From positions 1-24,909 of the forward strand of contig JASLED010000098.1 in the NCBI GenBank assembly GCA_030151255.1: a stretch of 24,909 nucleotides of DNA, written 5' to 3'. The stretch is from Flavobacterium sp. GTDB lineage: Bacteria > Bacteroidota > Bacteroidia > Flavobacteriales > Flavobacteriaceae. Every line of letters starts with the position of its first letter. Position 1 is the stretch's first letter. A program made the translations under genes and the position numbers. This document shows, in pieces, positions 7,616 to 15,753 of this stretch. The notes under the pieces were generated by a model. It was given only the letters and a program-made list of their open reading frames with translations. It did no database searches and had not been told where the DNA came from.

Positions 7616-10246
7616 ATGAAAAAGAAATTGTTTTGGTGGATTGGTGGCGTATTTGCAGGATTATTATTGTTATTGCTCATTGTTCCGTTTTTATTTAAAG
7701 GAAAAATTCAAGATTTGGTATTAAAAACAATCAATGAGAATTTAAATGCAACGGTTACTATCGAAAAAGTAGATATCAGTTTATTGCGCAATTTTCCTAA
7801 AGCCACTGTAGTTATTGATGGCTTGTCAATTGTAAATAAAGTTCCTTTTGAAGGAGATACGTTGGTGTATGCAAAAAATATTGGATTAAAAATGTCGGTG
7901 ATGGAATTATTCAATAAAGAAAATCAACCGATGAACATTGAGGAAATTCAAATAAATCAAGCAGCAATAAATGTTGTAGTAAATGAACAAGGAATTGCCA
8001 ATTATGATATAGCTATTAAAGAGGATGAAGATCAATCAGATGATAAAGAATCTAGTCCATTTTTGTTAGCTTTAAAATATTATCAAATCGAAAATAGTAA
8101 AATTTCATACATTGATAAATCATCAAAAATGGAATTACTTATTGAAGATTTTAATCATGAAGGAAGTGGAAATCTGACAGAAAATCTTCTAGATTTAGAC
8201 ACAAAATCAGATGCAAAAGTTTCTTTTTTATTGGATAATACAGCTTTTTTAAAACAAGTTCAATTATCGTTAGCAGCAGTTATTGGTATGGATGCGCAAA
8301 TTTATACATTTAAAGAAAATAGAGCATTAATTAATCAATTGCCATTACAGTTTAATGGAACAATTCAAATGTTGGAAAATGCTCAAGCTTTCGACCTTAC
8401 ATTTGGCACGCCAAACTCTGATTTTAAAAACTTTTTAGGATTGATTCCAGAAGCTTACGCTGGCGGATTACAAGGAGTTTCTACAACGGGAGAATTTATG
8501 GTAGAAGGAAAAGTGAAAGGAAACTTGTCTGAAACTACTATTCCTACAATGGCTATTCATATGGCGGCAAATAATGCTTCGTTTAAATACCCTGATTTAC
8601 CAAAATCGGTAGAACAAATTATGTTAGATGTAAAAGTGATAAATAACACAGGCATCATGAAAGATACGTATGTAGATTTAAATAAGTTATCTTTCAAAAT
8701 AGATAAAGATGTTTTTCAGGCACAAGCAAGCATTAAAAATATAACAGAAAATTTGTTGGTAGATGCTAAGCTAAATGGTATTGTTAATTTAGCAAATGTA
8801 AATAAGGCATATCCTGTAAAGCTAGACACTCCATTAACCGGAGTTTTACAAGTAAATGTGGCTACAAATTTTGATATGAAATCCATAGAAACAAATCAAT
8901 ATCAAAATATAAAAAATAGTGGAGATGTACGTTTAACAAATTTCAACTATACATCAGATGCAGTTGCAAAACCACTTGATATAAAAGAAGCTGCCATTAC
9001 ATTTAATCCAACTTTCGTTAGCTTGAATAAATTTTCGTTAATGGCAGGACAAACGGATCTTAATGCAAGTGGTAGATTGGATAATTTATATGGATTTTTG
9101 TTCAACAAGCAAACATTAAAAGGAAACTTTGCATTGCAATCTTCTAAATTTATTTTAGCAGATTTGTTGAAGGAAGATACAGCCGTTACAACAGAAAAAA
9201 CATCAACAAAAAATAATAAAATATCACAAGAATCTTTAAAAATTCCTACATTTTTAGACTGCACTATTGTTGCGGATGCCAATACGGTAGTATATGATAA
9301 TTTAACGTTGAAAAATGTAAAAGGAAAATTAATTGTTAAAGATGAAACAGCTCGATTAGAGAATATGGTAGCATCTATTTTTGGAGGATCGATGTCATTT
9401 GTTGGCGATGTTTCTACAAAAGATGATAAACCACTTTTTAATATGAATTTAGGAATGAAAGGATTGGATATTAAAGAAACCTTTACCCAATTTGAATTTC
9501 TTAAAAAGGTAGCGCCAATTGCAGGAATTGTTGCCGGTAAAATTGATGCTGATATTAAGTTAGATGGAAAATTAACGGATACTGATTTATCACCAATCTT
9601 AAATTCACTTTCTGGCGATATTGTTGGAGATTTATTAAATTCTAAAATTAATGTTCAAAACTCTCAATTATTATCTACGCTAAGTTCAAATGTAAAATTT
9701 GTTGATCTATTAAAATTAGATTTAAATAATAAGCGTATTCATCTTAAATTTAATAACGGAAAAGTAATTGTATCGCCATTTGATGTTAAAGTAAATGATA
9801 TGATGGTAAAAGTATCTGGAGAACATGGTTTTGATCAGCAAATGGATTATAATTTAGATTTTACTGTGCCTGCAAAAATGCTTGGCTCGGATATAGCAAA
9901 TACATTGGCAAAACTAGGGCCAAAAGACAGCAATAAGTTTGATGCTATTCCTGTAAAAGTTGGATTGGTAGGTTCTTTTAGCAATCCAAAAGTAAAAACA
10001 AATATGAATGAAGTAATTACCAATTTAACGCAACAAATTGTAGACGAACAAAAAAATCAGTTGGTTAATCAAGGAAAAGATGCTTTGAAAAATTTACTTG
10101 GTGGATCAAAAGAAAATAACGCAACAACACAAGATAATTCACAAACTACTGATGAACCCAAAACAACTTCAAAAGAAGAGGTTGTAAATAAAATAAGTTC
10201 TGGTTTAAAAGATTTATTTGGAAAGAAAAAAACAGAAGAAAAATAA
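7616..10246 (+). CDS. AsmA-like inner-membrane-anchored protein
   Basis: A large (876 residues) AsmA family protein. This superfamily (AsmA, TamB, YhdP) forms long beta-groove bridges from the inner membrane and is implicated in moving phospholipids to the outer membrane. Visible are a short basic N terminus, one membrane segment at about residues 6-27, the AsmA N-terminal block with NLNATVTIEKVDISLLRNFPKA, a long beta-rich periplasmic part, and the C-terminal AsmA block including NSLSGDIVGDLLNSKI and SFSNPKVKTNM. The final 50 residues are a low-complexity Asn/Gln/Thr/Lys tail. The frame is open from an in-frame TTG at 7610, but ATG 7616 (MKKKLFWWIGG) is the better start. It stands alone between terminators. 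The family is clear; the precise role here is inferred. Confidence 0.88.
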   Translation: MKKKLFWWIGGVFAGLLLLLLIVPFLFKGKIQDLVLKTINENLNATVTIEKVDISLLRNFPKATVVIDGLSIVNKVPFEGDTLVYAKNIGLKMSVMELFNKENQPMNIEEIQINQAAINVVVNEQGIANYDIAIKEDEDQSDDKESSPFLLALKYYQIENSKISYIDKSSKMELLIEDFNHEGSGNLTENLLDLDTKSDAKVSFLLDNTAFLKQVQLSLAAVIGMDAQIYTFKENRALINQLPLQFNGTIQMLENAQAFDLTFGTPNSDFKNFLGLIPEAYAGGLQGVSTTGEFMVEGKVKGNLSETTIPTMAIHMAANNASFKYPDLPKSVEQIMLDVKVINNTGIMKDTYVDLNKLSFKIDKDVFQAQASIKNITENLLVDAKLNGIVNLANVNKAYPVKLDTPLTGVLQVNVATNFDMKSIETNQYQNIKNSGDVRLTNFNYTSDAVAKPLDIKEAAITFNPTFVSLNKFSLMAGQTDLNASGRLDNLYGFLFNKQTLKGNFALQSSKFILADLLKEDTAVTTEKTSTKNNKISQESLKIPTFLDCTIVADANTVVYDNLTLKNVKGKLIVKDETARLENMVASIFGGSMSFVGDVSTKDDKPLFNMNLGMKGLDIKETFTQFEFLKKVAPIAGIVAGKIDADIKLDGKLTDTDLSPILNSLSGDIVGDLLNSKINVQNSQLLSTLSSNVKFVDLLKLDLNNKRIHLKFNNGKVIVSPFDVKVNDMMVKVSGEHGFDQQMDYNLDFTVPAKMLGSDIANTLAKLGPKDSNKFDAIPVKVGLVGSFSNPKVKTNMNEVITNLTQQIVDEQKNQLVNQGKDALKNLLGGSKENNATTQDNSQTTDEPKTTSKEEVVNKISSGLKDLFGKKKTEEK

Positions 10247-10290
10247 GATAAAAAAAAAGGAGTTCATTTTGAACTCCTTTTTTTTATCTT
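10247..10290. terminator. Long bidirectional terminator between the AsmA-like and DUF2797 genes
   Basis: A core of AAGGAGTTCA paired with TGAACTCCTT around a TTT loop, extended by A8-9/T8 and GAT/ATC, gives arms of about 20 bp. The stop of the minus-strand gene (10284-10286) lies in the T-run, and the plus-strand stop abuts the other side. Confidence 0.92.
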
Positions 10291-11081
10291 ATTTCAATTT
10301 TTACTACATAACCTTCATAAGTACGAATATTAAAAACAGTTCCATCTTCAAATAAAAGATATTGTCCTTTAATTCCTTTTAAAACTCCTTCATAAGTAGG
10401 TGTTTTATCTAAATTTAAACTTTTTATTTTTGTAGGATAAGAAAGTACTGGATAAGGCAAAGTAATTGTTCTTGAAGATGTGCTTTCAAAATAAGGCTTA
10501 ACTTCTTCGGGTAATAGATGGTATAGATTATCTCGTACAGCAGTTAAATCAACATTAATAATATCGTTTTGCAACATTTTTCGCCAATTGGTTTTATCTG
10601 TAAAATGATTTTTTAGAGCAACTTCAGTAATTCCTGCAAGATATCTGTTCGGTACTTCTACAATTTCAATAGCGCTAGAGGCTCCTTGATCAATCCAACG
10701 TGTAGGAACTTGCGTTTTTCTTGTTACTCCAACTTTTACATCGCTAGAAGCAGCCAAATAAACAATATGTGGTTGTAATTGTATTTTACTTTCGTAGGCT
10801 AAATCTCTATCGGCAATACCTAAATGAGCGGTGCTTAGTTCTGGGCGCATAATCCAATCTCCAACTGCTGGACTGCTATAAAAACAATCATAACAAAATC
10901 CTTGGCGAAAAATTTTCTTACGCAAACCACAATTTAAACACTCATAATCAACAAACGATATTTTTATGTTTTTATCTAGTATTTGATTGAAGTTGATAAA
11001 GTTACTTTTAAATACTAAATAATATTCAATCGTATTTCCTAATTCAGTTTGCATTTTGTTTAAAACTCCTTCGTAAAGCAT
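10284..11081 (-). CDS. DUF2797 family zinc-binding protein
   Basis: 265 residues, recognised as the DUF2797 family from the flavobacterial N terminus MLYEGVLNKMQTE and overall pattern; its function is not established. A four-cysteine zinc site is formed by C48-x2-C51 and C63-x2-C66 (ECLNCG and FCYDC). Next, HIVYLAASSDVKVGVT (105-120), R128 in TRWIDQG and E153 in ITEVALKNHF follow the order of a GIY-YIG fold, suggesting a divergent member with a possible Tyr, Arg and Glu centre; this is inference. The frame stays open to 11147, but those extra 22 residues do not look conserved, so ATG 11081 is chosen; 11054 is also possible. It diverges from the GH3 gene. It has no signal peptide, so it should be cytoplasmic. 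Confidence 0.8.
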   Translation of the reverse strand: MLYEGVLNKMQTELGNTIEYYLVFKSNFINFNQILDKNIKISFVDYECLNCGLRKKIFRQGFCYDCFYSSPAVGDWIMRPELSTAHLGIADRDLAYESKIQLQPHIVYLAASSDVKVGVTRKTQVPTRWIDQGASSAIEIVEVPNRYLAGITEVALKNHFTDKTNWRKMLQNDIINVDLTAVRDNLYHLLPEEVKPYFESTSSRTITLPYPVLSYPTKIKSLNLDKTPTYEGVLKGIKGQYLLFEDGTVFNIRTYEGYVVKIEIR

Positions 11082-11093
11082 AAATAAAATTGT

Positions 11094-11101
11094 TATTTTT
11101 G
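11094..11101 (+). promoter_or_regulatory. Possible -7 box for the GH3 gene
   Basis: TATTTTTG on the plus strand matches TAnnTTTG. It lies about 90 bases before the GH3 ATG and close to the start of the divergent gene. No -33 TTG has the right spacing. Confidence 0.3.
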
Positions 11102-11170
11102 GATAAGGAGTAAAAGTACAAAAACAAATTGTATTGCAAATAATCAATTATTCGCAATATTTTATAGGTA

Positions 11171-11202
11171 CAAAAGTAAAAGTATAAATATGGCACTTAC
11201 AA
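11171..11202 (-). promoter_or_regulatory. Probable promoter of the DUF2797 gene
   Basis: On the minus strand TTG (11200-11202), a 21-base spacer and TACTTTTG (11171-11178) make a complete Bacteroidota promoter; its -33 part lies inside the GH3 coding region. A second, weaker set, TTG 11137-11139 with an 18-base spacer and TACTTTTA 11111-11118 (7 of 8), is closer to ATG 11081. Confidence 0.55.
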
Positions 11203-12707
11203 TTATCAATTCTATTGCATCTTGGATATTAAAACAACGAATTCATCAAATAGATTTGTTTAGAAAATATCCCAACGAAGTACAGAATGATGTGTTTTTA
11301 AGTTTAATAAAATCAAATGAAAAAACCATTGTTGGAAAACAATACGATTATTCAAGCATAAAAAACTATAATACCTTTTCTGAGCGAGTTCCTATTTTTA
11401 CGTATGAAGAATTTGAACCGCTGATTGAGCGTAGTAGAAAAGGAGAAACCAATATATTTTGGAACGAACCAATACGTTGGTTTGCTAAATCTAGCGGAAC
11501 CACAAATGCAAAAAGTAAATTTATTCCGGTAAGTACCGATTCATTAGAAAATTGCCATTATAAAGCTGCAAAAGACTTGTTGTGTTTGTATTTAAATAAT
11601 AATGAAAACTCTCAATTATTTACTGGTAAAGGACTCCGTTTAGGAGGAAGTAAGCAATTGTATGAAGACAATAATACTATTTTTGGCGATTTATCAGCTA
11701 TTTTAATTGACAATATGCCTTTTTGGGCCGAACTTAGCAGCACACCAAGCAATAAAACATCTTTGATGGCAGAGTGGGAAGTAAAGATGAATGCTATAAT
11801 TAATGAAGTAAAAAACGAAAATGTAACCAGTTTTGCAGGTGTTTCTTCTTGGATGTTGGTTTTGTTTAATAAAATTATTCAAGAAACTGGTAGAGAAAAT
11901 TTATTAGAACTTTGGCCCAATGCTGAGGTTTATTTTCATGGAGGCGTAAGTTTTGAACCATATAGAGAACAATATCAAAAGTTATTGCCAAGTGATAAAT
12001 TCAAATACTACGAAATTTATAACGCATCTGAAGGTTTTTTTGCAATTCAAGATCAAAATTACAGTAATGAATTATTATTGATGTTAGATTATGGAATTTT
12101 CTATGAGTTTATTCCAATGGATACTTTTGGAACAAGTAATCAAAAAATTATTCCATTATCAGGTGTTGAATTAAATAAGAATTATGCGATGGTAATTACT
12201 ACCAATGCAGGTTTGTTACGTTATTTAATTGGAGATACTGTTCGTTTTACAAGTTTATTACCTTATAGAATAAAAATTACTGGGCGAACAAAACATCATA
12301 TTAATGTTTTTGGCGAAGAATTAATGATAGAGAATACAGATAGTGCTTTGGCCAAAACTTGTTCGATGTTTAATGTAGATATTGCTGAATATACAGTTGC
12401 ACCTATTTTTATGGAAGGAAAAGAAAAAGGAGCACATGAATGGATTGTAGAATTTACCAAAGAACCAGAAGATATAAATAAGTTTGCTGAAGTTTTGGAT
12501 AAAAATCTACAAAGTTTAAATTCTGATTACGAAGCTAAGCGCCATAATAATATGACATTAAATCATTTAGTATTACACAAAGCACGTAAAGGTTTGTTTT
12601 ATGATTGGCTAAAAATAGATGATAAATTAGGTGGGCAGCATAAAGTTCCTCGTTTAGCAAATGATAGAAAACTGTTAGAAATATTATTAGAATTACAAAA
12701 TAAATAA
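11190..12707 (+). CDS. GH3 auxin-responsive promoter family protein (acyl-adenylating enzyme)
   Basis: 505 residues. GH3 proteins belong to the ANL adenylating superfamily; plant members join amino acids to auxin or jasmonate through an acyl-adenylate. The bacterial substrates are largely unknown. Motifs visible are the P-loop-like SSGTT (101-105), the acceptor-side YNASEGFFA and GDTVRF in the region of the third nucleotide-binding motif, and a C-terminal domain ending in the conserved LGGQHKVPRL. N-terminal RVPIFTYEEFEPLIERSRKGE is typical of the family. ATG 11190 gives the expected N terminus MALTIINSIASWILK. The gene is alone between a divergent DUF2797 gene and a terminator. No auxin-related role is implied; a carboxylic acid plus amine ligation is the best guess. 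Confidence 0.92.
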   Translation: MALTIINSIASWILKQRIHQIDLFRKYPNEVQNDVFLSLIKSNEKTIVGKQYDYSSIKNYNTFSERVPIFTYEEFEPLIERSRKGETNIFWNEPIRWFAKSSGTTNAKSKFIPVSTDSLENCHYKAAKDLLCLYLNNNENSQLFTGKGLRLGGSKQLYEDNNTIFGDLSAILIDNMPFWAELSSTPSNKTSLMAEWEVKMNAIINEVKNENVTSFAGVSSWMLVLFNKIIQETGRENLLELWPNAEVYFHGGVSFEPYREQYQKLLPSDKFKYYEIYNASEGFFAIQDQNYSNELLLMLDYGIFYEFIPMDTFGTSNQKIIPLSGVELNKNYAMVITTNAGLLRYLIGDTVRFTSLLPYRIKITGRTKHHINVFGEELMIENTDSALAKTCSMFNVDIAEYTVAPIFMEGKEKGAHEWIVEFTKEPEDINKFAEVLDKNLQSLNSDYEAKRHNNMTLNHLVLHKARKGLFYDWLKIDDKLGGQHKVPRLANDRKLLEILLELQNK

Positions 12708-12727
12708 GGAAACAATAACACATAAAA

Positions 12728-12760
12728 AAACCCTTGCTTTTGCAAGGGTTTCTTTATTTT
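12728..12760. terminator. Terminator between the GH3 and small lipoprotein genes
   Basis: Arms AAACCCTTGC (12728-12737) and GCAAGGGTTT (12742-12751) with a TTTT loop; T-rich on the plus side and A-rich before it, so it can serve both converging genes. Confidence 0.88.
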
Positions 12761-12776
12761 GTTGCTAAATAATTAA

Positions 12777-12980
12777 TTAGTTAGCAGCTTCTTCAGTAAC
12801 TTCAACTTCTTCAACAGCTGGAGCTTCTTCAGTTACAACCTCTTCTACAGGAGCTTCTTCAGTTACTACTTCTTCTGTTGCTACTTCTTCTGTTGCTGGT
12901 TCTTTAGCAGTATCTTTACAAGAAACGAAAGATACACCCATCATTGCTACTAAAGCGATGCTTAATGCGATTTTTTTCAT
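12777..12980 (-). CDS. Small acidic repeat lipoprotein
   Basis: A 67-residue protein starting MKKIALSIALVAMMG, with a lipobox FVSC ending at Cys21, so the mature protein is a lipid-anchored peptide of 47 residues. After CKDTAKEP the rest is a repeat built from EEV, VTEEA and APVEE blocks, almost entirely Glu, Val, Ala, Thr and Pro, and very acidic. No catalytic domain is possible at this size. At the DNA level the repeat appears as recurring CTTCTTC runs, a likely source of length variation. It has its own -7 box 36 bases upstream. Similar tiny Glu-rich lipoproteins are frequent and uncharacterised in flavobacteria; a role in surface charge or metal/cation binding would be only a guess. Confidence 0.82.
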   Translation of the reverse strand: MKKIALSIALVAMMGVSFVSCKDTAKEPATEEVATEEVVTEEAPVEEVVTEEAPAVEEVEVTEEAAN

Positions 12981-13016
12981 TTTACTAAGTAATAAAAGTT
13001 AATTATTAATTCGATA

Positions 13017-13024
13017 CAAATATA
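13017..13024 (-). promoter_or_regulatory. -7 box of the small lipoprotein gene
   Basis: TATATTTG on the minus strand, perfect TAnnTTTG, 36 bases before the ATG. A TTG at 13039-13041 is only 14 bases away, shorter than usual. Confidence 0.5.
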
Positions 13025-13055
13025 CATATTTTTCCATTCAAAAATTTGTTTTTGT

Positions 13056-13110
13056 AAAAAAAAAATAAATGTTTTAAAATAAATGTAAAATACAGATTAT
13101 CAGTATTTTA
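13056..13110 (-). terminator. Weak terminator-like structure after the S46 peptidase gene
   Basis: Arms TAAAATAC (13086-13093) and GTATTTTA (13103-13110) overlap the stop codon. Some 20 bases further on the minus strand reads a run of ten T (13056-13065). The stem is all but free of G-C, so termination may be leaky into the lipoprotein gene. Confidence 0.35.
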
Positions 13111-15258
13111 TTTTTTTGGTTGAACCAGTTTTAGTTCATCTATTATGTGTTTTGCATCTGCAAACTTATCAACAATAAATAAAATATAGCGAGCATCAAC
13201 CATAATATTTCTACAAATAGAAGGATCGTAATAAATATCACTCATTGTTCCTTCCCAAACTCGGTCAAAATTTAATCCAATTAGGTTGCCATAAGCATCA
13301 AGTGCCGGACTTCCAGAGTTTCCTCCTGTTGTGTGGTTTGTAGCAATAAAGTTTACAGGTAATTTGCCGTCTTTGTCAGCATACATTCCGTAGTCTTTTG
13401 TATTGTAAAGTTCAATTAATTTTGCAGGTACATCAAATTCATAATCACCAGGAACATATTTTTCCATAATTCCATCTAAGTGAGTTAATGGTTCATAGTA
13501 AACAGCGTCTCTTGGAGAATATCCGTCAACTTTACCATAAGTTACACGTAATGTGCTATTTGCATCTGGGAAAATTCTTGCATCTGGATATAACTCTAAT
13601 TGAGCTTTCATATAAGTACGTTGCAAAGCGCTAATTTGGGTATCTAATTCTTCGTATTTAGGTAAAATTGTATTGTTGTAATTTTCTATTAATGCTTTAG
13701 CAAATGCATAACCTTTGTCTGCGTTTAAAGCAGCTTGTGCTTGTTTTGCATCACCTTTTAATAATTCTTGTAATCCTTCATAAGAAGTTAATTTACTAGA
13801 AGAATAGATTTCTTTTGTAAGCTGAGCAATATCTACATTTTTAAGTACAGTTGGCAAAAATTGACTAGGCGCATTCTTTTTGTATAAATTTACAATAGCT
13901 TCAAATACATGTTCGTCTACTATTTTATTGTAGTTTTTATAAAAACGCTCTTGAGATTTTATTAAGCTGTTTTTACGATCTTGGTAAACTTGCTCATTTC
14001 CAAAGTTTTTTTCTAAGTTGTAAATTCTCCAAGCAGCAGCCAGTAATTCTGCATTACGCATACCTACTTCAATAAAGTATTCTCTACTTAATGAATAAGG
14101 AGCTATTTCTGCATATAATTTTTCAAACTGAGGTAATATTGTTGTGTATTCTTTGGCATTTTTACTCTTTTTAGCGCGCTCAATAAAGTCTTTTTCAAAG
14201 TCTTTTTTAGCGGTAACAGCGTTTGTTTTTTTCAAACCTTGACTTTCTCCAATCCATTTTTTCCAATAGTTTGCAGTGCTAGCAAATTTTGAAGCATATT
14301 GAATTTTAATAGCCTGATCATTACGCATATATTCGTCAGTAATTTTTAATGCAATATCTCTTACACCAATTCTAGCAGGATTTAAGTCGTTGATAATTTG
14401 TTCGATAGCAAAAGAAGGAAGGTATTCTTGCGTTTTTCCAGGATATCCGAATACCATTGTAAAATCATCTTGAGCAACTCCGTCTAATGAAATAGGGAAG
14501 AAGTGTTTTGGTTGATAAGGTACATTGTCTTTTGAGTATTTTGCTGGACGATTGTTTTTATCTGCATAAATACGAAATAAAGCAAAATCTCCAGTGTGGC
14601 GTGGCCATACCCAGTTGTCTGTATCCGAACCAAATTTTCCTATAGATGAAGGTGGCGCGCCTACTAAACGAACATCCGAAAAAGTTTCGGTTACAAATAA
14701 TATATATTGATTTCCTTCGTAAAAAGATTTGATGCGGTTTTCTTGCCATTCTGTTTTAGGAAAAGTAGCAATTGTACGCTCAATATTTTGTTTTATTTTT
14801 TCTTGTTTTTTTGTTTCGCTATCTTTTGCTTTTACGCCATGCATTACTGCGCTTGTAACATCTTCGATACGAACAATAAAAGTTACTTCTAAATTATCAT
14901 TAGGTAATTCTTCTGCTTTATTCTTTGCCCAAAAACCGTTTAATAAGTAATCGTGCTCTACTGATGAATGCGCTTGAATTTGCCCATATCCGCAGTGATG
15001 ATTTGTAAGTAATAATCCTTGAGCTGAAATTACTTCTGAAGTACAACCACCATTAAAATGAGGAACGGCATCTTTCATACTTGAAGTATTTACGTCGTAA
15101 ATATCTTGAATAGACATTTTCATTCCAAGTGTTTTCATTTCCTTCTCGTTCATTCCTTCTAACAATGAAGGAATCCACATCCCACCTTGTTGTGCGTAAA
15201 TTGGCAAGGCAAGTAAAACAACAAGAAGTTTTAGTGCTTTTTTAAATTGTAAATTCAT
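13108..15258 (-). CDS. S46 family dipeptidyl-peptidase, DPP11-like (Asp/Glu-specific)
   Basis: A secreted serine exopeptidase of 716 residues that removes dipeptides from the N termini of oligopeptides, supplying amino acids. A signal peptide (residues 1-22, cleavage after IYA) is followed by QQGGMWIPSLL. The chymotrypsin-like catalytic set is present: His in LLTNHHCGYG (83-91), Asp in GDFALFR, and the nucleophile S648 in TGGNSGSPA. Eighteen residues past the Ser is Arg666 in LNFDRVWEG; the equivalent position is Arg673 in Porphyromonas DPP11, where it reads acidic side chains, and Gly in DPP7. This points to DPP11 specificity. The frame is open to 15336, but ATG 15258 gives the proper signal peptide and a length like Porphyromonas DPP11 (720). 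The promoter is unclear. Confidence 0.93.
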   Translation of the reverse strand: MNLQFKKALKLLVVLLALPIYAQQGGMWIPSLLEGMNEKEMKTLGMKMSIQDIYDVNTSSMKDAVPHFNGGCTSEVISAQGLLLTNHHCGYGQIQAHSSVEHDYLLNGFWAKNKAEELPNDNLEVTFIVRIEDVTSAVMHGVKAKDSETKKQEKIKQNIERTIATFPKTEWQENRIKSFYEGNQYILFVTETFSDVRLVGAPPSSIGKFGSDTDNWVWPRHTGDFALFRIYADKNNRPAKYSKDNVPYQPKHFFPISLDGVAQDDFTMVFGYPGKTQEYLPSFAIEQIINDLNPARIGVRDIALKITDEYMRNDQAIKIQYASKFASTANYWKKWIGESQGLKKTNAVTAKKDFEKDFIERAKKSKNAKEYTTILPQFEKLYAEIAPYSLSREYFIEVGMRNAELLAAAWRIYNLEKNFGNEQVYQDRKNSLIKSQERFYKNYNKIVDEHVFEAIVNLYKKNAPSQFLPTVLKNVDIAQLTKEIYSSSKLTSYEGLQELLKGDAKQAQAALNADKGYAFAKALIENYNNTILPKYEELDTQISALQRTYMKAQLELYPDARIFPDANSTLRVTYGKVDGYSPRDAVYYEPLTHLDGIMEKYVPGDYEFDVPAKLIELYNTKDYGMYADKDGKLPVNFIATNHTTGGNSGSPALDAYGNLIGLNFDRVWEGTMSDIYYDPSICRNIMVDARYILFIVDKFADAKHIIDELKLVQPKK

Positions 15259-15486
15259 TATTAATGCTTGTTTTATTATTTTGGGCAAGATACGATTTAT
15301 AGCGCAAAGGGTAAAATGTGTTAATTTAAGTTTCACATTCCTTTATAAATGCACACGAAAAGGTTGATTTTACTGCATTTGAAAAAAGTAATTAAATAGC
15401 TTATATTTTATAAAATGAATTTAAATTATATTAAAATATTCTAATCAAGTTTGTTACTATAAATTATTTGACTTATCTTGCTCGTT

Positions 15487-15602
15487 CAGAAATAAACACC
15501 TTACAATATATACTGCTAACTTTCTGTAAAGTTACCTAGAGTGTAATTATTAATTCATATGATAAGAGTGGGAAAACAATATTGTTTTCCCACTTTTTTT
15601 TA
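15487..15602 (+). ncRNA. Candidate small RNA (about 115 nt)
   Basis: An unexplained plus-strand transcription unit is suggested by a strong terminator at 15567-15602 with no plus-strand gene within 2.8 kb upstream. Ahead of it are TTG 15451-15453, a 19-base spacer (as in both tRNA promoters here) and TTATCTTG 15473-15480, which matches only 6 of 8 -7 positions. Inside is a hairpin TAACTTT-CTGT-AAAGTTA (15517-15534). No known RNA family is recognised, and the 5' end is a guess. Confidence 0.3.
15567..15602 (+). terminator. Orphan plus-strand intrinsic terminator
   Basis: A perfect palindrome with 14 bp arms, AGTGGGAAAACAAT (15567-15580) and its complement (15581-15594), followed by at least eight T. 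The minus strand lacks a T-run, so the terminator is directional. Confidence 0.85.
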
Positions 15603-15635
15603 TTCCTATTTTAAATCTCGATTGAATATTAAAGT

Positions 15636-15683
15636 AAAACAAACAAGAGTTATTAACATTGTTAATAACTCTTGTTTGTTTTT
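15636..15683. terminator. Bidirectional terminator downstream of waaA
   Basis: Perfect 22 bp arms (15636-15657 and 15661-15682, containing CAAGAGTTATTAAC) with an ATT loop; T-runs on both strands. It sits 71 bases past the waaA stop. Confidence 0.88.
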
Positions 15684-15753
15684 ATTGTTAATAAAATTTA
15701 TTTGTAAATAATATTCAAAATATCATTTTTTATTTTACGTAAATTGCTGATTT

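Larger units (their letters stand above)
15259..15753. other. Gene-free stretch between the S46 peptidase and waaA
   Basis: About 495 bases with no convincing protein gene. It is very A+T rich up to 15470. It contains a possible small RNA unit (15451-15602) ending in a perfect palindromic terminator, then the bidirectional terminator of waaA (15636-15683). The longest open frames on the plus strand are under 20 codons. Confidence 0.7.

Noticed and set aside
15259..15336. 26-residue extension of the S46 peptidase
   Set aside because: It would bury the signal peptide; starting at 15258 restores it and gives the family length.
15349..15399. 16-codon plus-strand open frame (ATG 15349) as a small peptide gene
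   Set aside because: Very short, no -7 box or ribosome-binding site, composition as expected by chance.
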